Source: Filobasidium wieringae
Lineage: Eukaryota; Basidiomycota; Tremellomycetes; Filobasidiales; Filobasidiaceae
Length of the DNA: 64,000 nucleotides
Assembly (NCBI GenBank): GCA_001600055.1
Contig: BCIV01000009.1
Span: 186,001 to 250,000, forward strand
Direction of reading: 5' to 3'
Under the pieces are notes generated by a model. It worked only from the letters and a program-made list of their open reading frames with translations. It was not told the DNA's origin and searched no databases. Each line of letters starts with the position of its first letter. Positions within the stretch are counted from its first letter, which is position 1. Positions 1 to 11,328 of this stretch are shown piece by piece. Both the position numbers and the translations under genes were made by a program.

Positions 1-18
1 TATCTATGATGTACCTTC

Positions 19-261
19 TCATAGCACAGGACCCTTCCTCCCTGATCCCTGCTTCAGCCACTTTCCCCACTCCCAAGCCAGCCAACCAGCCGCGGCGACG
101 TATCCCATCCTCAGTTGCGGTTCACCCCGAAAAAAGCCTTTGCCATGCTTCGTCATTATAAGTACGGTGATGCAGCCAAACATCCCGGCTGTTGTGTAGA
201 AGAAAAGATCGTGTAGCCGTTTCCTTCGCAGTGACCCACGAGTGGTAGAGGGAGGAGGCAT
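19..261 (-). CDS. small predicted membrane protein, unknown
   Basis: An uninterrupted 80-residue frame starts with ATG (MPPPSTTRGSLRRKR) and ends in TGA. After a basic N-terminus there is a hydrophobic stretch at about residues 20-37 (FFYTTAGMFGCITVLIM) and a second weaker one at about 52-66 (GYVAAAGWLAWEWG). The composition resembles small mitochondrial or ER inner-membrane proteins, but I do not recognise the family. No intron is needed to keep the frame open. It lies downstream of the GH79 gene on the same strand. It could also be the last exon of something longer, although an ATG opens the frame in a reasonable context. Confidence 0.5.
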   Translation of the reverse strand: MPPPSTTRGSLRRKRLHDLFFYTTAGMFGCITVLIMTKHGKGFFRGEPQLRMGYVAAAGWLAWEWGKWLKQGSGRKGPVL

Positions 262-650
262 TGTGTGGCGAACTGCGATTTATGGAAGTTACCGTGCGAA
301 ATGAAACTCTGTTGTACTTTAACTTGTTCCAATGTCATCTAGACGGCAGCACTCTCCTTATATCTCCAGGAGCCGTACTGCCTGGATTCTCGTATCCCCG
401 GTCATACTAGACAACCTATCGTCACAGCAGAATGGGTACATTCGACTTTACGACTTACAATCGACTCGGCAACATCCCGCACTAACAAAACAAAGCGGAA
501 GCGAGTCCGGCCAAATTGCTTGGCGGACAACAGACCACGTCATCAATCCTCGATCGACTTGCTTGTTGCTGTAATCTCATGGTCATACATCCCAAGATCG
601 ATAACTGCAAGACATTATATGTACAACAAGTCACCGGTCCCGCTCCTCTC
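262..650. other. intergenic region, nothing recognised
   Basis: This separates the small membrane protein from the stop codon of the GH79 gene. It must hold the 3' UTR of the hydrolase and the promoter of the small gene. I see no coding potential, repeat or RNA gene. Confidence 0.4.
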
Positions 651-3019
651 CTATCGTCTTATACCCCAAACTCCCAAAGTCAAGGAAGATACGAGCACGG
701 TCCAACCCACAGCCCAGAGACCCGCAGTCACCTTCTGTCCCGAACTAACGCTTCCCTTGGAGTTGGATCCCAAAGACGGTTGCCCAGCCATCCCGTTCCC
801 TGTAGACAGAGCTCCACTATCGATCGTAGCACTTCCAACATTGATGACGGAGGTGGCAAAAGTCGCAGTGGCCGAATCAGCGTTGGTGGATTCGCTCAGG
901 GCGGAGTCCGTTAGGAAGACTACAGCAGCGGATGGAGCTTTGAGAGGAATGACACAGGTGTTGGCTCCCGTATCACATTGGATGGAGACGGTCTCGACGT
1001 CACCGTAAAGACGACCGTCAGAAGCAAATGAAGTCCGAGTGGTTTGGTTTGCCCAGTAAATTTCGTACTTTTCAGAGACGGATGCGGCCGATAGGTAACT
1101 AACAGTCCCAAAAGAACGAATCAGCTATCCCGACCAACAGTCGAATGGGTGGTGTTCGCACTCACCGAACATCAACGGTTCCACGAGGTAAAGCAGTCCC
1201 GTTGAAATCGATCGTAACGCTCAAATCACTCGCTCCCGAAGCGTCCGAAACGAAGTTGAGCAGTGCCAACCTAGACGGCGCTCCGTTCTCGTAGATCGCA
1301 TAAGCGGGGTGATAGATGTTATCGTTATCCGCCTGCAGATCGACCACCTGACTGTTATTTGACGATCCGAACGCTTCGGCGATGAAGAGGGTAGGGTAAT
1401 ACACCGAGCCGGTAGTCCATTGATACCCGATCCGACTAAGGTTGGTAGGAGGAGGAGTGAAAGCGTTGTAATAAACGTTTTGTCCTCCGATATGCATGAG
1501 TGCGGAAGTGAAGTTTTGAGCAGCCATTTGAAGAGCATAGTCCACCGTCCACAGGGCTGCTCCGAAACTGTCGGAAACTCCAGGGAAACCTCCACAGGAG
1601 GCGGTACCGTATTCCATCATCATGATATTCTTTCCCGCCGCTAGAACTTGGTTCGTTCCGTCCAGGTAAGGCTGGACCAGGCTTACAGCGGAAGTATGGT
1701 TCAGGTAGGTAGGGAAGACTTCTTGACTGTCGACAACTCGGCCGTTGATCCCACAATTGTTTTCGGGGTAACTTAGATGGTGAAAGGACTCTCCATGATC
1801 AGCAACCTGTCATACGGGTGAACAGAATTCATGCTATACTCACTGTTGAACCGCGACCATAGCAATCTGATCCAGGTTGTCCGTCAACCATCCAGCACTA
1901 AGCACATCATCCAACTCGAAACCCTCGACCTCGCAACAAATCGAAGGTCCCACCAAGAACTGCTGTTGCTCCAACCTAGCATCCTTCAAGATATCCTGCT
2001 TGATAGTCTGGAACTCGCTGTTGTAATCCGCAGGCGTATATCCCGCCGGTCGTTTGTTGTGATCAGAGTATAGATCAGGTTCGTTTCCTAGTTGTAAACC
2101 GAGGAGCTTGGATCCAAGGATTTGTTGAGCGTACTGAGCGATCTCAGGAATGTTGGGGATTTGATTGTCTACGTCGGATTGGTTGAAGGGGAGTCCGAAG
2201 AACCATTCAGTGTCCGTTATAGCGGAGATATTCGCCATGGCGTAGAAAAGCTCGGGGGAGTAATTGATTGTAGGGGTAGAGGTCTGTGATCACATCGTCA
2301 CAACAAAGCAAATTTAGTGTAAAGAATGCCTTTCCCGATTCAACGACCACTCACCACCGAAGCGCCCTCCTCCTTGATCTTCTCGATCATCTCCCCATCT
2401 TCAGTCCCATCGGGATAGAGCGTACTACTCTCCTGAGTATTACCCCCAACTCGAACGATTGCTCCTTGACCAGCTCGATTTCGGATGTTCGCCAGATAAT
2501 TCAAGAAAGGGACTTTGAGGTTCGCCGCTGATGTACCCACTGCATCGTTAGAAGAATGGAGAGATTAGTGTTAGCGGAAAAAGAACGAGGTGGCTAAGGT
2601 GATACGTACGAATGGAAGCAGCAACACTCAATTCGATACTAAAACCTAAAAAGTTTCCTTTTTGTTTGACGCTCAATGTCCTGCCCGTATCCGTCAGAGC
2701 CTGCTCAGTCGGTGGTACGGTCAATCCATAGCTAGTTACAGGTGGTTGAGGAGGATCGGGGGCCTGTAGCGTCAAAGGATCGTATGCAGGCTAATAATCG
2801 GAAAGGATGGACACGGACAATACGTTGGTTAGCACAGCAATTCGCGACTAGTTCGTGTGATCACATGCGGGGCACACGTACAAGACCCTGGTAGAAAGTC
2901 GCAGAGGCGGCGTCGGAGCTTGTTGATGTACTGGGGACACCGGTATATACTGTGACACCGGCTTGAGCTTGACTTGCGAGCAAGACGAGGGGCAAGGCAG
3001 AGGCGATGAACGACCTCAT
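651..3019 (-). CDS. secreted glycoside hydrolase family 79-type (beta-glucuronidase/heparanase-like)
   Basis: Six exons join into about 670 residues. The N-terminus MRSFIASALPLVLLASQAQA is a clear signal peptide. The body matches fungal GH79 enzymes, which remove glucuronosyl residues from arabinogalactan or glycosaminoglycan-like glycans. The GGNTQESS segment is family-typical, GNEPDLY carries the presumed acid/base Glu, and MMMEYGTASCGG the presumed nucleophile Glu. Several NxS/T sites fit secretion. The last exon ends with a Ser/Gly-rich stretch and a hydrophobic segment before a terminal RR, suggesting a membrane or GPI-like tail. Donors are standard (GTACGT, GTGAGT) and phases agree at each junction, for example VDVR|YLSAAS across the last intron. 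The family is fairly certain; the exact substrate is not. Confidence 0.85.
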
Positions 3020-4002
3020 GGTTGTGGCGTGTGTCGTTGTGTTGTTGTGATGTGATGCGATTGATTACGCTTGTAGGTCGTGTGATTTGGGTGTCGTTGC
3101 AACGAGCGGAGATACAGTTTCGTGAGCCTGACAAGGAGATGTGGTCGTGGTAGTCGTCAATGTATTAGTAGTAATGGCAGAGCGTGGTGGTATCACGATG
3201 TTTGGTTGGATGATGCTGCTATTTGCTGATCTTTCCTCGATCAGCTCGAAATGAAATTAGCACTCCGCAGCTTTCGTGTGTGGAACGCTGGGTTCTGCTC
3301 GTGCCGGCGTCTTCCCTCATGCCGTCACCGCCCCCCGAGCCCCGTCTACACGGCGCGCCTCTCACACCACAGGCGCCGCAGGTGGAAGAATAGAAACGCA
3401 TCTCCTCTCGCGTGAAGCGCTCGAACCAAAGGTTCGACAAAAAGATGAGTGGATGCCCTGTCGTCACCTAGCAGTAGTGCTTAGCTAGGGACAACTTGAC
3501 CTTTCATGAGCAAGCTCAGAGGAAAGATCAGGCGGAATAGATTACTTGACGAAATTATCCCAGTGGGATAGTAATACTCGTCAGAGTATTAAGAACAGAT
3601 ACTACACATGATCAAAGCCAAAAGGCAACAGAAATGTACCAAGTACCGACTACAACCGCGTTTTGTAGTAACAAACGGGGGAGCTATCGAGTTGAGGGGT
3701 CGTTTTACGCGTGTAGGGCGACGCGAATGCAGTCTCAGCGTACGGATTACCAGGCCCGTGTACTCTGCAATGGCCTGTTAAGCAGATCCCAATGTTCCCA
3801 GCTTCGAACGATCAGATACTGACAGCTCTGACAGATAGGTTAGGCTAGGCATACGTTGGTACAAGTGAGCTGAATGCAATCATCTGACAGAGGTCGCTCA
3901 CGACATGTCCGTTTGCACAAGGCTGAACAGGATCGTACATTCGAATCATTACGCATGATATATACATCTGATCATGTCACTGTGTATAACAACAAATACA
4001 AA
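3020..4002. other. intergenic region, upstream of the GH79 gene
   Basis: Nearly 1 kb lies between the GH79 start and the 3' end of the next minus-strand gene. Short frames occur, including one in a GC-rich patch near 3300-3380, but none has an acceptable start, splice structure or recognisable product. It should contain the GH79 promoter. Confidence 0.4.
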
Positions 4003-5322
4003 CTACCAAAGCACCTGCGCCCTCAACAAATGTCGAGGCTGATTCACGTCCGACTGGAAATCAAACATGTGCAATTTCCTAGCTAATCGATGAGCCTCGT
4101 TGACGTTCTGTAACGTTATGATGAATTGCGATCGGAACGATTTCGTTTGTCTACGAAAGAAAAGGAATTCATCTAAGCTGAGAAAGAACACCCGGAAGCG
4201 GAACAACGAAGTACTGACTTTGGAACGGCAAAAATCGGATCCTCCTCAGCCAACTTGAAATCCTTCAATATCCTTGTCCAGGTGACCTCCTTGACCCTAT
4301 CGGGTAGACCCCACATGACGACCTGTCTACCACTCATTGGCCCCTGTCCTCTCTGCTTCATCTTCGCATCCGTCCCGAAGATCCCAATTCGGGCGTCCTT
4401 GAAAGCTTGAATGTAATCGTTGGAGATCCGTTCTCTCTCCGCACCAGGCATGGGTCCTAACGTCCTTGTCGGGGTGGCAGCCGGTTGCTTCACCGCTCCC
4501 CCCGTACCCCCCGACTCGGTCCGTTTACTAGCTTCGTTACGGGGGACCGGTTTTCCAGTAGCCAGATCGACAGGTGGGAAGATATGATCCCTCATGAACC
4601 CATTCCTCAATCGATCGGCATACCATCTATCCCCCTCCACCTTTTGTTTCGCAACAACGATCGCCTTTCTTTTCATAGTAGCCACCCTCGATGCTTTGAA
4701 AACTCTTCGAGGTTCTCCCTTTAGCCGGAGGAAGGTGTGAGCATGACCTTGAATAAGGTTACGGGCAGCTTCGGCTTGAGCGGTATCACGGAAGGTTATA
4801 TGGAACGAGGTGGTGCTTGGTCTGGCGTTTATAGAGTTCGGTGCGGGGACGGGTTGAAATTCGGCGACAACTGGTCGAGGTGAGGAAAGGAGAGTTCAAA
4901 AGGGAAGTCCAAGGATTCTTGATCAGTCCCGACGAAGAGTCGCATTATCATTCGACGATGCAATACTTACTGGTATCTACTGGTAAATCTCCATTCTTCA
5001 TAGCTCCTATCCGCTTAAGAACCCGATGTACGTCCACAGGGGTATAGGTATTTGGGATGTTATCAATGACTACGGCGTTCCTTTCCCTATCTACACCTAG
5101 AATTCAGAACGAAATAGTAGGTTCGTCAGTACCTATACTCCTTCTAAAGGTCAAACAAAGCTTACGCTCAATCTTAGCAGGCGTGCTAGCGGCCTTGTCG
5201 CTTGCCCATCTTCTCGAAAGGTGCAATCGACTAGTTGAAGGGGTCTGCTCAATCAATGCAGCTCGAACCGAGCTGGAAGAGGTCGATGCGATCGCCGTAA
5301 CAGTCTGACGAGTCCTATACAT
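4003..5322 (-). CDS. mitochondrial RRM-like protein, conserved fungal type
   Basis: Four exons give about 360 residues. The start MYRTRQTVTAIASTSSSSVR, followed by an Arg/Ser-rich stretch with SRRWASD, looks like a mitochondrial targeting sequence with a cleavage region. The second exon (VVIDNIPNTYTPVDVHRVLKR) resembles the first beta strand and helix of an RNA-recognition motif; SFHITFRDTAQAEAARNLIQ continues this RRM-like fold. A basic middle region (MKRKAIVVAKQK) leads to a second fold-like segment, RQVVMWGLPDRVKEVTWTRI, closed by the last exon FRSQFIITLQNVNEAHRLAR. Two RRM-like folds in a mitochondrial protein suggest a role in mitochondrial RNA handling, which is inference. I cannot name an orthologue. 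Confidence 0.72.
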
Positions 5323-6567
5323 CTTCTATTTGAGTTTCCTGTGTTAGATATAGGATGCGCGAGGTGTTGAATGTCACTGAACGGAAAACATCCAGTTGGA
5401 TCATGATTTCTAGGATCGAAATGCACCTCAGCTGTTTGGTCGACTAAATCTTGACCTGAGATTTGGCGCGATTCGCGGATAATCTCGCCGAGAATATATA
5501 TTAGAGGGCAAAAAGGGGAAGCTCCATATCGGGTTCGAACGTATCTTGAGTGCAATGCGATACCGGGTTTGAAATTACTGAGACCGAGCTAGAGCTCTCA
5601 TCGATACGACGAGACCGACCTCGGGAGCGCTCGGCTACACCACGCTATCGCGGATTCACCAGGCATCTTATAGCTTGCGCCGTGAGCCAAACGAGCTAGG
5701 CACATACATACAGTTGACCAACCGCCACTTTCGGTCTGAGTGATATCCGCCATCTTATCGGACATCCAGATCAAATATGTTCAGCTTTCAAAACGATACT
5801 GACAGAAGATGTGCCCTCTGTTCCAGACTCGACCTGTCTTATCGTGAGAATGCAGAGTGCCAGCCATTGGACGAGCTGATGGAAGAGAATATCCGAATTT
5901 AGCGGTCTAGCTATCGTATCCTCTTGACATTTGTTTGGAAGTTCCAATACCGCCGAGGAAGGCGGTCAGTTGAAACGATTATGTGCGCGATCAGTAGATG
6001 TTAAGATTTTCGAATATGTCTTCAGATCGTGTCGGCAATGTATATTCAGGACAATCGGCAACAGCTTCTTTCACTTCTACGGTTCGGCAAGTTGTCGGTG
6101 TGAGAAAGCGCACGATTGTATCACTCTTGGAAGTTCCAGTACTAGTGGGGCATCATATATAGTCATCGGATTCGTGATTCTGCACTTGATGCTGAACGTG
6201 AGAAGTCTTGAGACTGTATGGCCGCTTGGGTGTCAACCCTGGCATAGATGATCTGAGGTTTCTGCTTCAAGGCGTCGTGTCCTCTTTTGGAGAAACTGAG
6301 TTGGCAACTGAGTTTTTATATGCTCAATTTGTACCGCAAATGATATTGCACGTTGTTGAAGGCTCTGAATGATCGCTTTGAGGAAGTGTTCTTGCGTAAC
6401 ACCTCAACTATCCGACACAGACTGTATCTCGTCAATTTACCGCTCATTCAAAGGACCTCGACATTCCTCTCATCTCGCTACTTGTGCTCCGGATCATCAC
6501 ACCAAGCGGGAGGCTCTTCCGTGCTGGATTGTCGCGCAGACTTGATGCGCCGGTCGCAGAACAAAAG

Positions 6568-6595
6568 AAATTGCACCGCGCGCGCGGTGCAATTT
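6568..6595. repeat. perfect 28-bp palindrome with alternating CG core
   Basis: The left arm AAATTGCACCGCGC is followed directly by its exact reverse complement GCGCGGTGCAATTT, with no spacer. The centre is an alternating GCGCGCGC run that could form Z-DNA or a cruciform. The flanking bases no longer pair, so the symmetry ends sharply at 28 bp. It sits about 230 bp upstream of the Pol X start in otherwise unremarkable sequence. It could be a protein-binding site, a transposon-end remnant or a transcript hairpin. Confidence 0.95.
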
Positions 6596-6736
6596 ACGCG
6601 AACCCCTTTTTCTATTCCGTGTTTCATCAATCCCGAGGCCAATCCGTCAGTGAAGCTCAACCTTCCATCAGCTCGTCAACACGATTGGACAAGGTTTTTG
6701 AGGGATGATTGATGGGTCACTCTCTCCCGTGCGCAG

Positions 6737-6743
6737 TATATAA
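6737..6743 (+). promoter_or_regulatory. TATA-like element upstream of DNA polymerase X
   Basis: TATATAA lies 79 bp upstream of the chosen ATG of the polymerase gene. Its position is compatible with a core promoter for a short 5' UTR; there is no experimental support. Confidence 0.3.
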
Positions 6744-6821
6744 TTGCTTGTTGACAGGCTTTCATAGTTCATCTTCGCTGTTCTCTCCACAAGACTTCAA
6801 AATCGACAAGCAGCTGCCAAG

Positions 6822-8807
6822 ATGTATAGCATTCTCTCTCGACAACTGGTTAGAAAGAGCTCTACCAAGCTTCCTATCTCTCGGCCGTTCCATCAATCGC
6901 TCGTTGCGGATTCTCAAAGGAAGAGACCATATGAGAAGTTAAGGAAAGAGCTTGGCTGTAAATCGACCTGTCGTTGCCTGCTTAGATTGTCCCGAGCTGA
7001 TAAGTTCTTGCAGCCGATTTTGACAAGCAAATACTTAACGTGAAAGATGCAGTGGATAATTTGAAAACTCTTCAAGCTGAAAGGACGCTTAAAGGACACC
7101 CAGACAGTGAGCCTGGTCTTGTCGAGAAACGAACTCTATTCAAGCTCACGAACAGTCAAATTCGCTTGGAAACCAGAGGCCGCGTTCTATCGGTGAGTTG
7201 ATGGTTCCAGTGCTGCATCTTTACGCTTGCTCATTTCCTGTCCTTGAACAGAGACGCTATCCGAGACCTCACCCAGGCATTCCCTCCCGCTCAATTTCCT
7301 TCCCAAGAGATCCCTCTCTCCTTGCTCACTGATGTGTTGACTGACGAAAACTCCGTCGCCTGGAGGATGGTGGCTAACATGGTTGAGAGCGGGAAAGTTC
7401 CTGAGATCGAAAGTCTCGGTGAGGAGATGAGAGCGGCCATATTGTTCCATACCGTTCATGGGATCGGCGAAGTGAAAGCCAAAGACTTGTAAGTCACGAC
7501 CTCAAACAGAAGTGAGGAGCTAGCCTTATATCTTCTTATATTGAAAGAGCTCACGAAGGCTTCCGTACACTCAAGGAGCTGGCTGCGAGGCCTGACAAGC
7601 TGGGCAAATCTCAGAAGGTACGTGTAATAATAGGCTTTTATCCCGCAATGTATGCTAACCCAAGCCTCGATGCAGCTTGGTTTAGAGCATTACGAGGTGA
7701 ACTTAGACAGGCCATGACTGTACCTGTATCACGTGTCTGACAGTCCCCTTTGATAGGATATGCAAACTCTTATCCCTCATGATGAAATCACCACTTTCAA
7801 GGGGTTATTCAAGGAGGCTCTTCACAAGATGGACCCCGAAAGTAGGTCGGAGTACATTTTTCACTAGTGCGTAACTGGCTGAAAAAAATGATTTTTGAAG
7901 TTCAATTCGAAATCTGCGGATCCTACCGTCGAGGAAACCCTTTGTGCTCAGATATTGATATCATCGCGTGGCACCCGTGAGTACCATAGGTGATTGGCCC
8001 CCACCGGTGTCCTGAGCCCGACTTTCCAGGTCTTACAACGATCGTAACGCTTCGAAGAATGAGGTCGCGCCGTTCATGGAGATGATTTGGATCGCGCTCC
8101 GTAACGCTGGCCTCGCGCATGAGGATAAGGTACTTGGCAAAGGTAAGTTCCGCGTTCACGTTTGGCTTCCGAGACAACAGGTTAACCTTGTTGACCGAAA
8201 CCTAGGACCCAAGAAGATTATGGCTCTGACTCAGCTTCCCGAGACCCCTGGAGCCAAGTGGAGGCAGGTCGATATTCGATTGTCAACTTTGGATTCGCTT
8301 CCCTATACCATGCTAGCTTTATCCGGTGACGATACTCTGATCAAGCTCATGAGGCGAGTTGCCAAGGATCATCAGTATGTATAGCTCGTAGCATGAAGAA
8401 GTGAAAGACGGAAGTTGAACACTCCTTGCAGTCGCCTGGTTCTTAACGAGTACGAGATGGGAGTTAGAAAGACAGACTCTGTAAGTCCTCATGAATCGAT
8501 TCGAGCATCATGTATATCAACTCATCTCGCTCGAATGTCCAGAAAACTACGAGTAAGCTGTTTTGTGTATGATGGCTGAAATAGGGACTGAACCAGCTCT
8601 CCAATAGCTCAAGCCGTTGCCGGAAGCCAGATCATCGTCAAGGAGGAGAAGGAGATTTTCGAACGTGTAAGCCTGACGTATCTCTGACCACTTGACTTGT
8701 GCTGATCTCAGTGCATGCCTGCCTAAAAGCTCGGATTGCCATACATCGAACCAACTCAGAGGAACTATAAGACTTGGTCCAATATCATGCCCAAGAAGTT
8801 CATGTGA
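6822..8807 (+). CDS. DNA polymerase family X (beta/lambda-like), possibly mitochondrial
   Basis: A multi-exon gene of roughly 370 residues. After a basic, Ser-rich start (MYSILSRQLVRKSSTK) that could be a mitochondrial leader comes an N-terminal helical domain. The helix-hairpin-helix HTVHGIGEVKAKDL follows. The palm carries GSYRRGNPLCSDIDIIAWHP, the family X nucleotidyltransferase signature with the two metal-binding aspartates, and the third Asp is in WRQVDIRLS. LALSGDD and LVLNEYEMG match the thumb, and LGLPYIEPTQRNY the usual C-terminal block. No BRCT domain is present, so it is more like Pol beta or a trimmed Pol lambda than Pol4 or TdT. It should fill gaps in base excision repair or end joining. 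The first exon-intron junction and the exact start are the least certain parts. Confidence 0.88.
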
Positions 8808-8918
8808 TCGGCAACAATCCTGATCGATCCTGGTCATGCTATGTTTGGTACAAAGAGTTTATGAGGTATCCTATTTTCTTTAGTATCATGTATTTGTCCT
8901 GCCTATTCATTTTTTGAA

Positions 8919-11048
8919 TTATTCCGCGTCCTTGCCGTCTTGAGACTCATCATCGGCGTAATTCGCCTCTGCCATAAAAGGCGATCTCTTCCTCAGCTCG
9001 GGTCCTTTTAGCAGGAGAATGACCGGTACAATCGAAAGCACCAAACCGATTCCTCCAAGCAAAGAGGAAGCAGCCTGATACCCAAGATTGTTATACAAGT
9101 TCTGACTTGCCAGTGGAAGGAAAGCACCGAAAGCGTTCCTGCCCAGACTCGCGGCGCTGGGAAACACAAGGGGTCCGGATGAGCTATTGACGTCAACCTT
9201 TTCGTGGTGCGCGTGACTTACGATAGAGCACTAGAATTGAAGCGCGAATATGCATCCGTAAGGTAATTCACCACAGCTTGATAAATTTGCCAAATGCCAA
9301 ATCCTACTAGACCAACCCCAACAGTGGGTACCATGTAGTGAACGCTGGGATAAGATGTCCATCCGTACATGAACAACCCTCCAGCAAAAATGAGGGATCC
9401 CGGCACTGAAGCGTACAGACGAGCTTCAGGTATAGGCTTTCCAGGCGCTTCCTTGTTACGTTTGGCAGACTGCAAGTAAAGCTTTGTCTGAATCGGGTCG
9501 AGGCAGGTCGCTACCAAAGCCCCGGCCGATAGTGCTAACTGGACTAGACCAGTCTGGAAGACGGAGAACCCGTAGTTGTTAGAGAACGTCAACGCGACAG
9601 ACGATTGGACTTCACATCGGAACGATCAGCGACATACAGCCGTGGGCTTGAAACCGTGCCTTTACGTACATAAGAATAAGATTCCCCAAGCAAACGAAAC
9701 CCACAGTGTAAAGCTGGCCACCACGAATTCAGTGAACAACATCTTCGTTGGCCGTTTGAACGAGATCGCCAGCATCTGCCAAATACTTTGATCGTCCAGT
9801 TCGGATTCAGCGTAAGCAGGTCGACCGGTTTCCTTTCGGATATGTTTTGCTCGGCGCGCGAGGATGACATCCCCTCTCGTTTCCTTGAGAATGAACCAGA
9901 AGACTGGGAGCAGACCTACACACCAGATTAGTTGACACCAATAAATCCTGGTGTTTACAAGGTGATCAGTACGTCTTGCTGAGTGCTGGATGCGCTACCT
10001 CCAACTTACCAATGCCAGTCCGGCCCAGCTTGGATCGCTCCTCCGACAAAAGGTCCTAAAGCGATCCCAGCGACGGAAGTGAACCCAAATATAGACATCG
10101 GTAGACTTCGAGCCTCAGGACCTTTCCAGATGTCGGAGATGGTCCCTCCTACAATGTTGATCGAGACGGAAGAAAATCCACCGCCGAAGAATCGAGTTAT
10201 GATCATTGTTCGGAAGTTGGGCGCGACTCCTGACGGAATGAGGAAGATACAGAACAGGATATAGGATGCCTGCCATTTTTAAGCATTAACGCCATTCACA
10301 TCACTTTCAATTGCGATAGGTAAGCACAAGGACTTACAAAGTATCCCGGCATCCTACCCGTATTCTCAGTAAGTGGTACAAATAGTAGAGGAAACAAGGC
10401 TGCCCCAACGTTCCAACTAGTTGTAGCGAAAAAGAGCCAGGGAAAGTTGGTCTGTGAGATCCCAAAGTCTCTTTCCATATAGGCGTTCCCTGCTCCGTAT
10501 GCACCGGCCGGGAGACCCGTGAGGATAGAACTACGCCACAAGGGGAGATTGCTGCGTCAGTAGGATGCCAAGTACAGCCGCGCGGACATAACACTCACAT
10601 GAAACAAGTAGTCAAAGTCAAAATCCATTTCCTCCTCTTGGACCAGTTGAACCTGTCCCCTCGCCTCAGCTTTATATTCATATCCCACTACAAACCTGAA
10701 TTCTTCTGACTAACGGATTATCGATATCATCCTTCCCATCCCATCCAATAATCTCCTTCCCTTCATACTTGGGATCCTTATCGTGCTTGTCGTGTTTATT
10801 CTGCTCTTCAGACCCTACGACGGTAGTCGCCGCATCGCTTTGCGTTCGAGCTCGGCCAAGGGACTTCGAACGGGGATTTCTTCCGGATTGACTGCCGGCC
10901 GAATTGTCTTTGATAAACGAGGTTCGTGCTAATCAGATGATCTGTGGGATTTCGGAAAATATATCCAGCCTGAATCGCTCGACCAACCTTTCTTGCGCCA
11001 TTTACGCGGCGTAGCGAGCTCGACATCGGGTTCGTCGTGATGTTTCAT
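8919..11048 (-). CDS. major facilitator superfamily transporter (DHA1-like)
   Basis: A multi-exon gene of about 530 residues. A hydrophilic N-terminus with many Lys, Asp and Glu ends in DNPFNWSKRRKWILTLTT, the conserved entry to the first membrane helix of fungal DHA1 drug and polyamine transporters. Later exons carry GAGNAYMERDFGIS, TRFFGGGFSSVSINIVGGTI with ISDIWKGPEARSLPMS (the helix 4-5 region), and GIALGPFVGGAIQAGPDWHW (motif C-like). The C-terminal half has FGIWQIYQAVVNYLTDAY and ends in an acidic tail. It is a plasma-membrane proton antiporter by family; the substrate cannot be told from sequence. Introns are short and phases agree where checked. Confidence 0.87.
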
Positions 11049-11328
11049 GTTGTCTCAAGCTCGAGCCACTTCCTGAATAATATGCTAAATTATATGTCAA
11101 GCAGAACCAGGCCAAGGCCAGCAGTAGGAATAAGATAGGAGAGAGGTCGAGCAATAGTCAGAAAACCTTTACCAGAATTCGTCATCCCTCCACTCTAGAT
11201 CACATGTCATATAACCGGAAGCGTAAATGTTCAAAATACCTCCGTCCAGTGTAATTAGCCGATATTGCATATGCATAAACGAGTGCGATCGCCCTCGTTG
11301 ACTTGTTTAGATACTATGTACGGGTAGT

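Larger units (their letters stand above)
5323..6821. other. 1.5-kb gene-poor gap with a perfect palindrome
   Basis: This divergent gap separates the mitochondrial RRM-like gene from DNA polymerase X. Frames here open at non-ATG codons or overlap the palindrome at 6568-6595, and I accept none as a gene. A TATA-like element lies near the Pol X start. A structured GC-rich patch near 5580-5660 was tested as a tRNA and rejected. Confidence 0.4.

Noticed and set aside
5545..5660. tRNA-like structured patch on the minus strand with a D-arm-like TAGCCGAG string
   Set aside because: No arrangement gave both a pairing acceptor stem and a pairing T-stem with a TTCRANY loop. It is likely a GC-rich self-complementary patch.
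6353..6712. 119-residue plus-strand frame across the palindrome
   Set aside because: It opens at a non-ATG codon, has no splice structure or recognisable product, and covers a perfect palindrome that is not expected in coding sequence.
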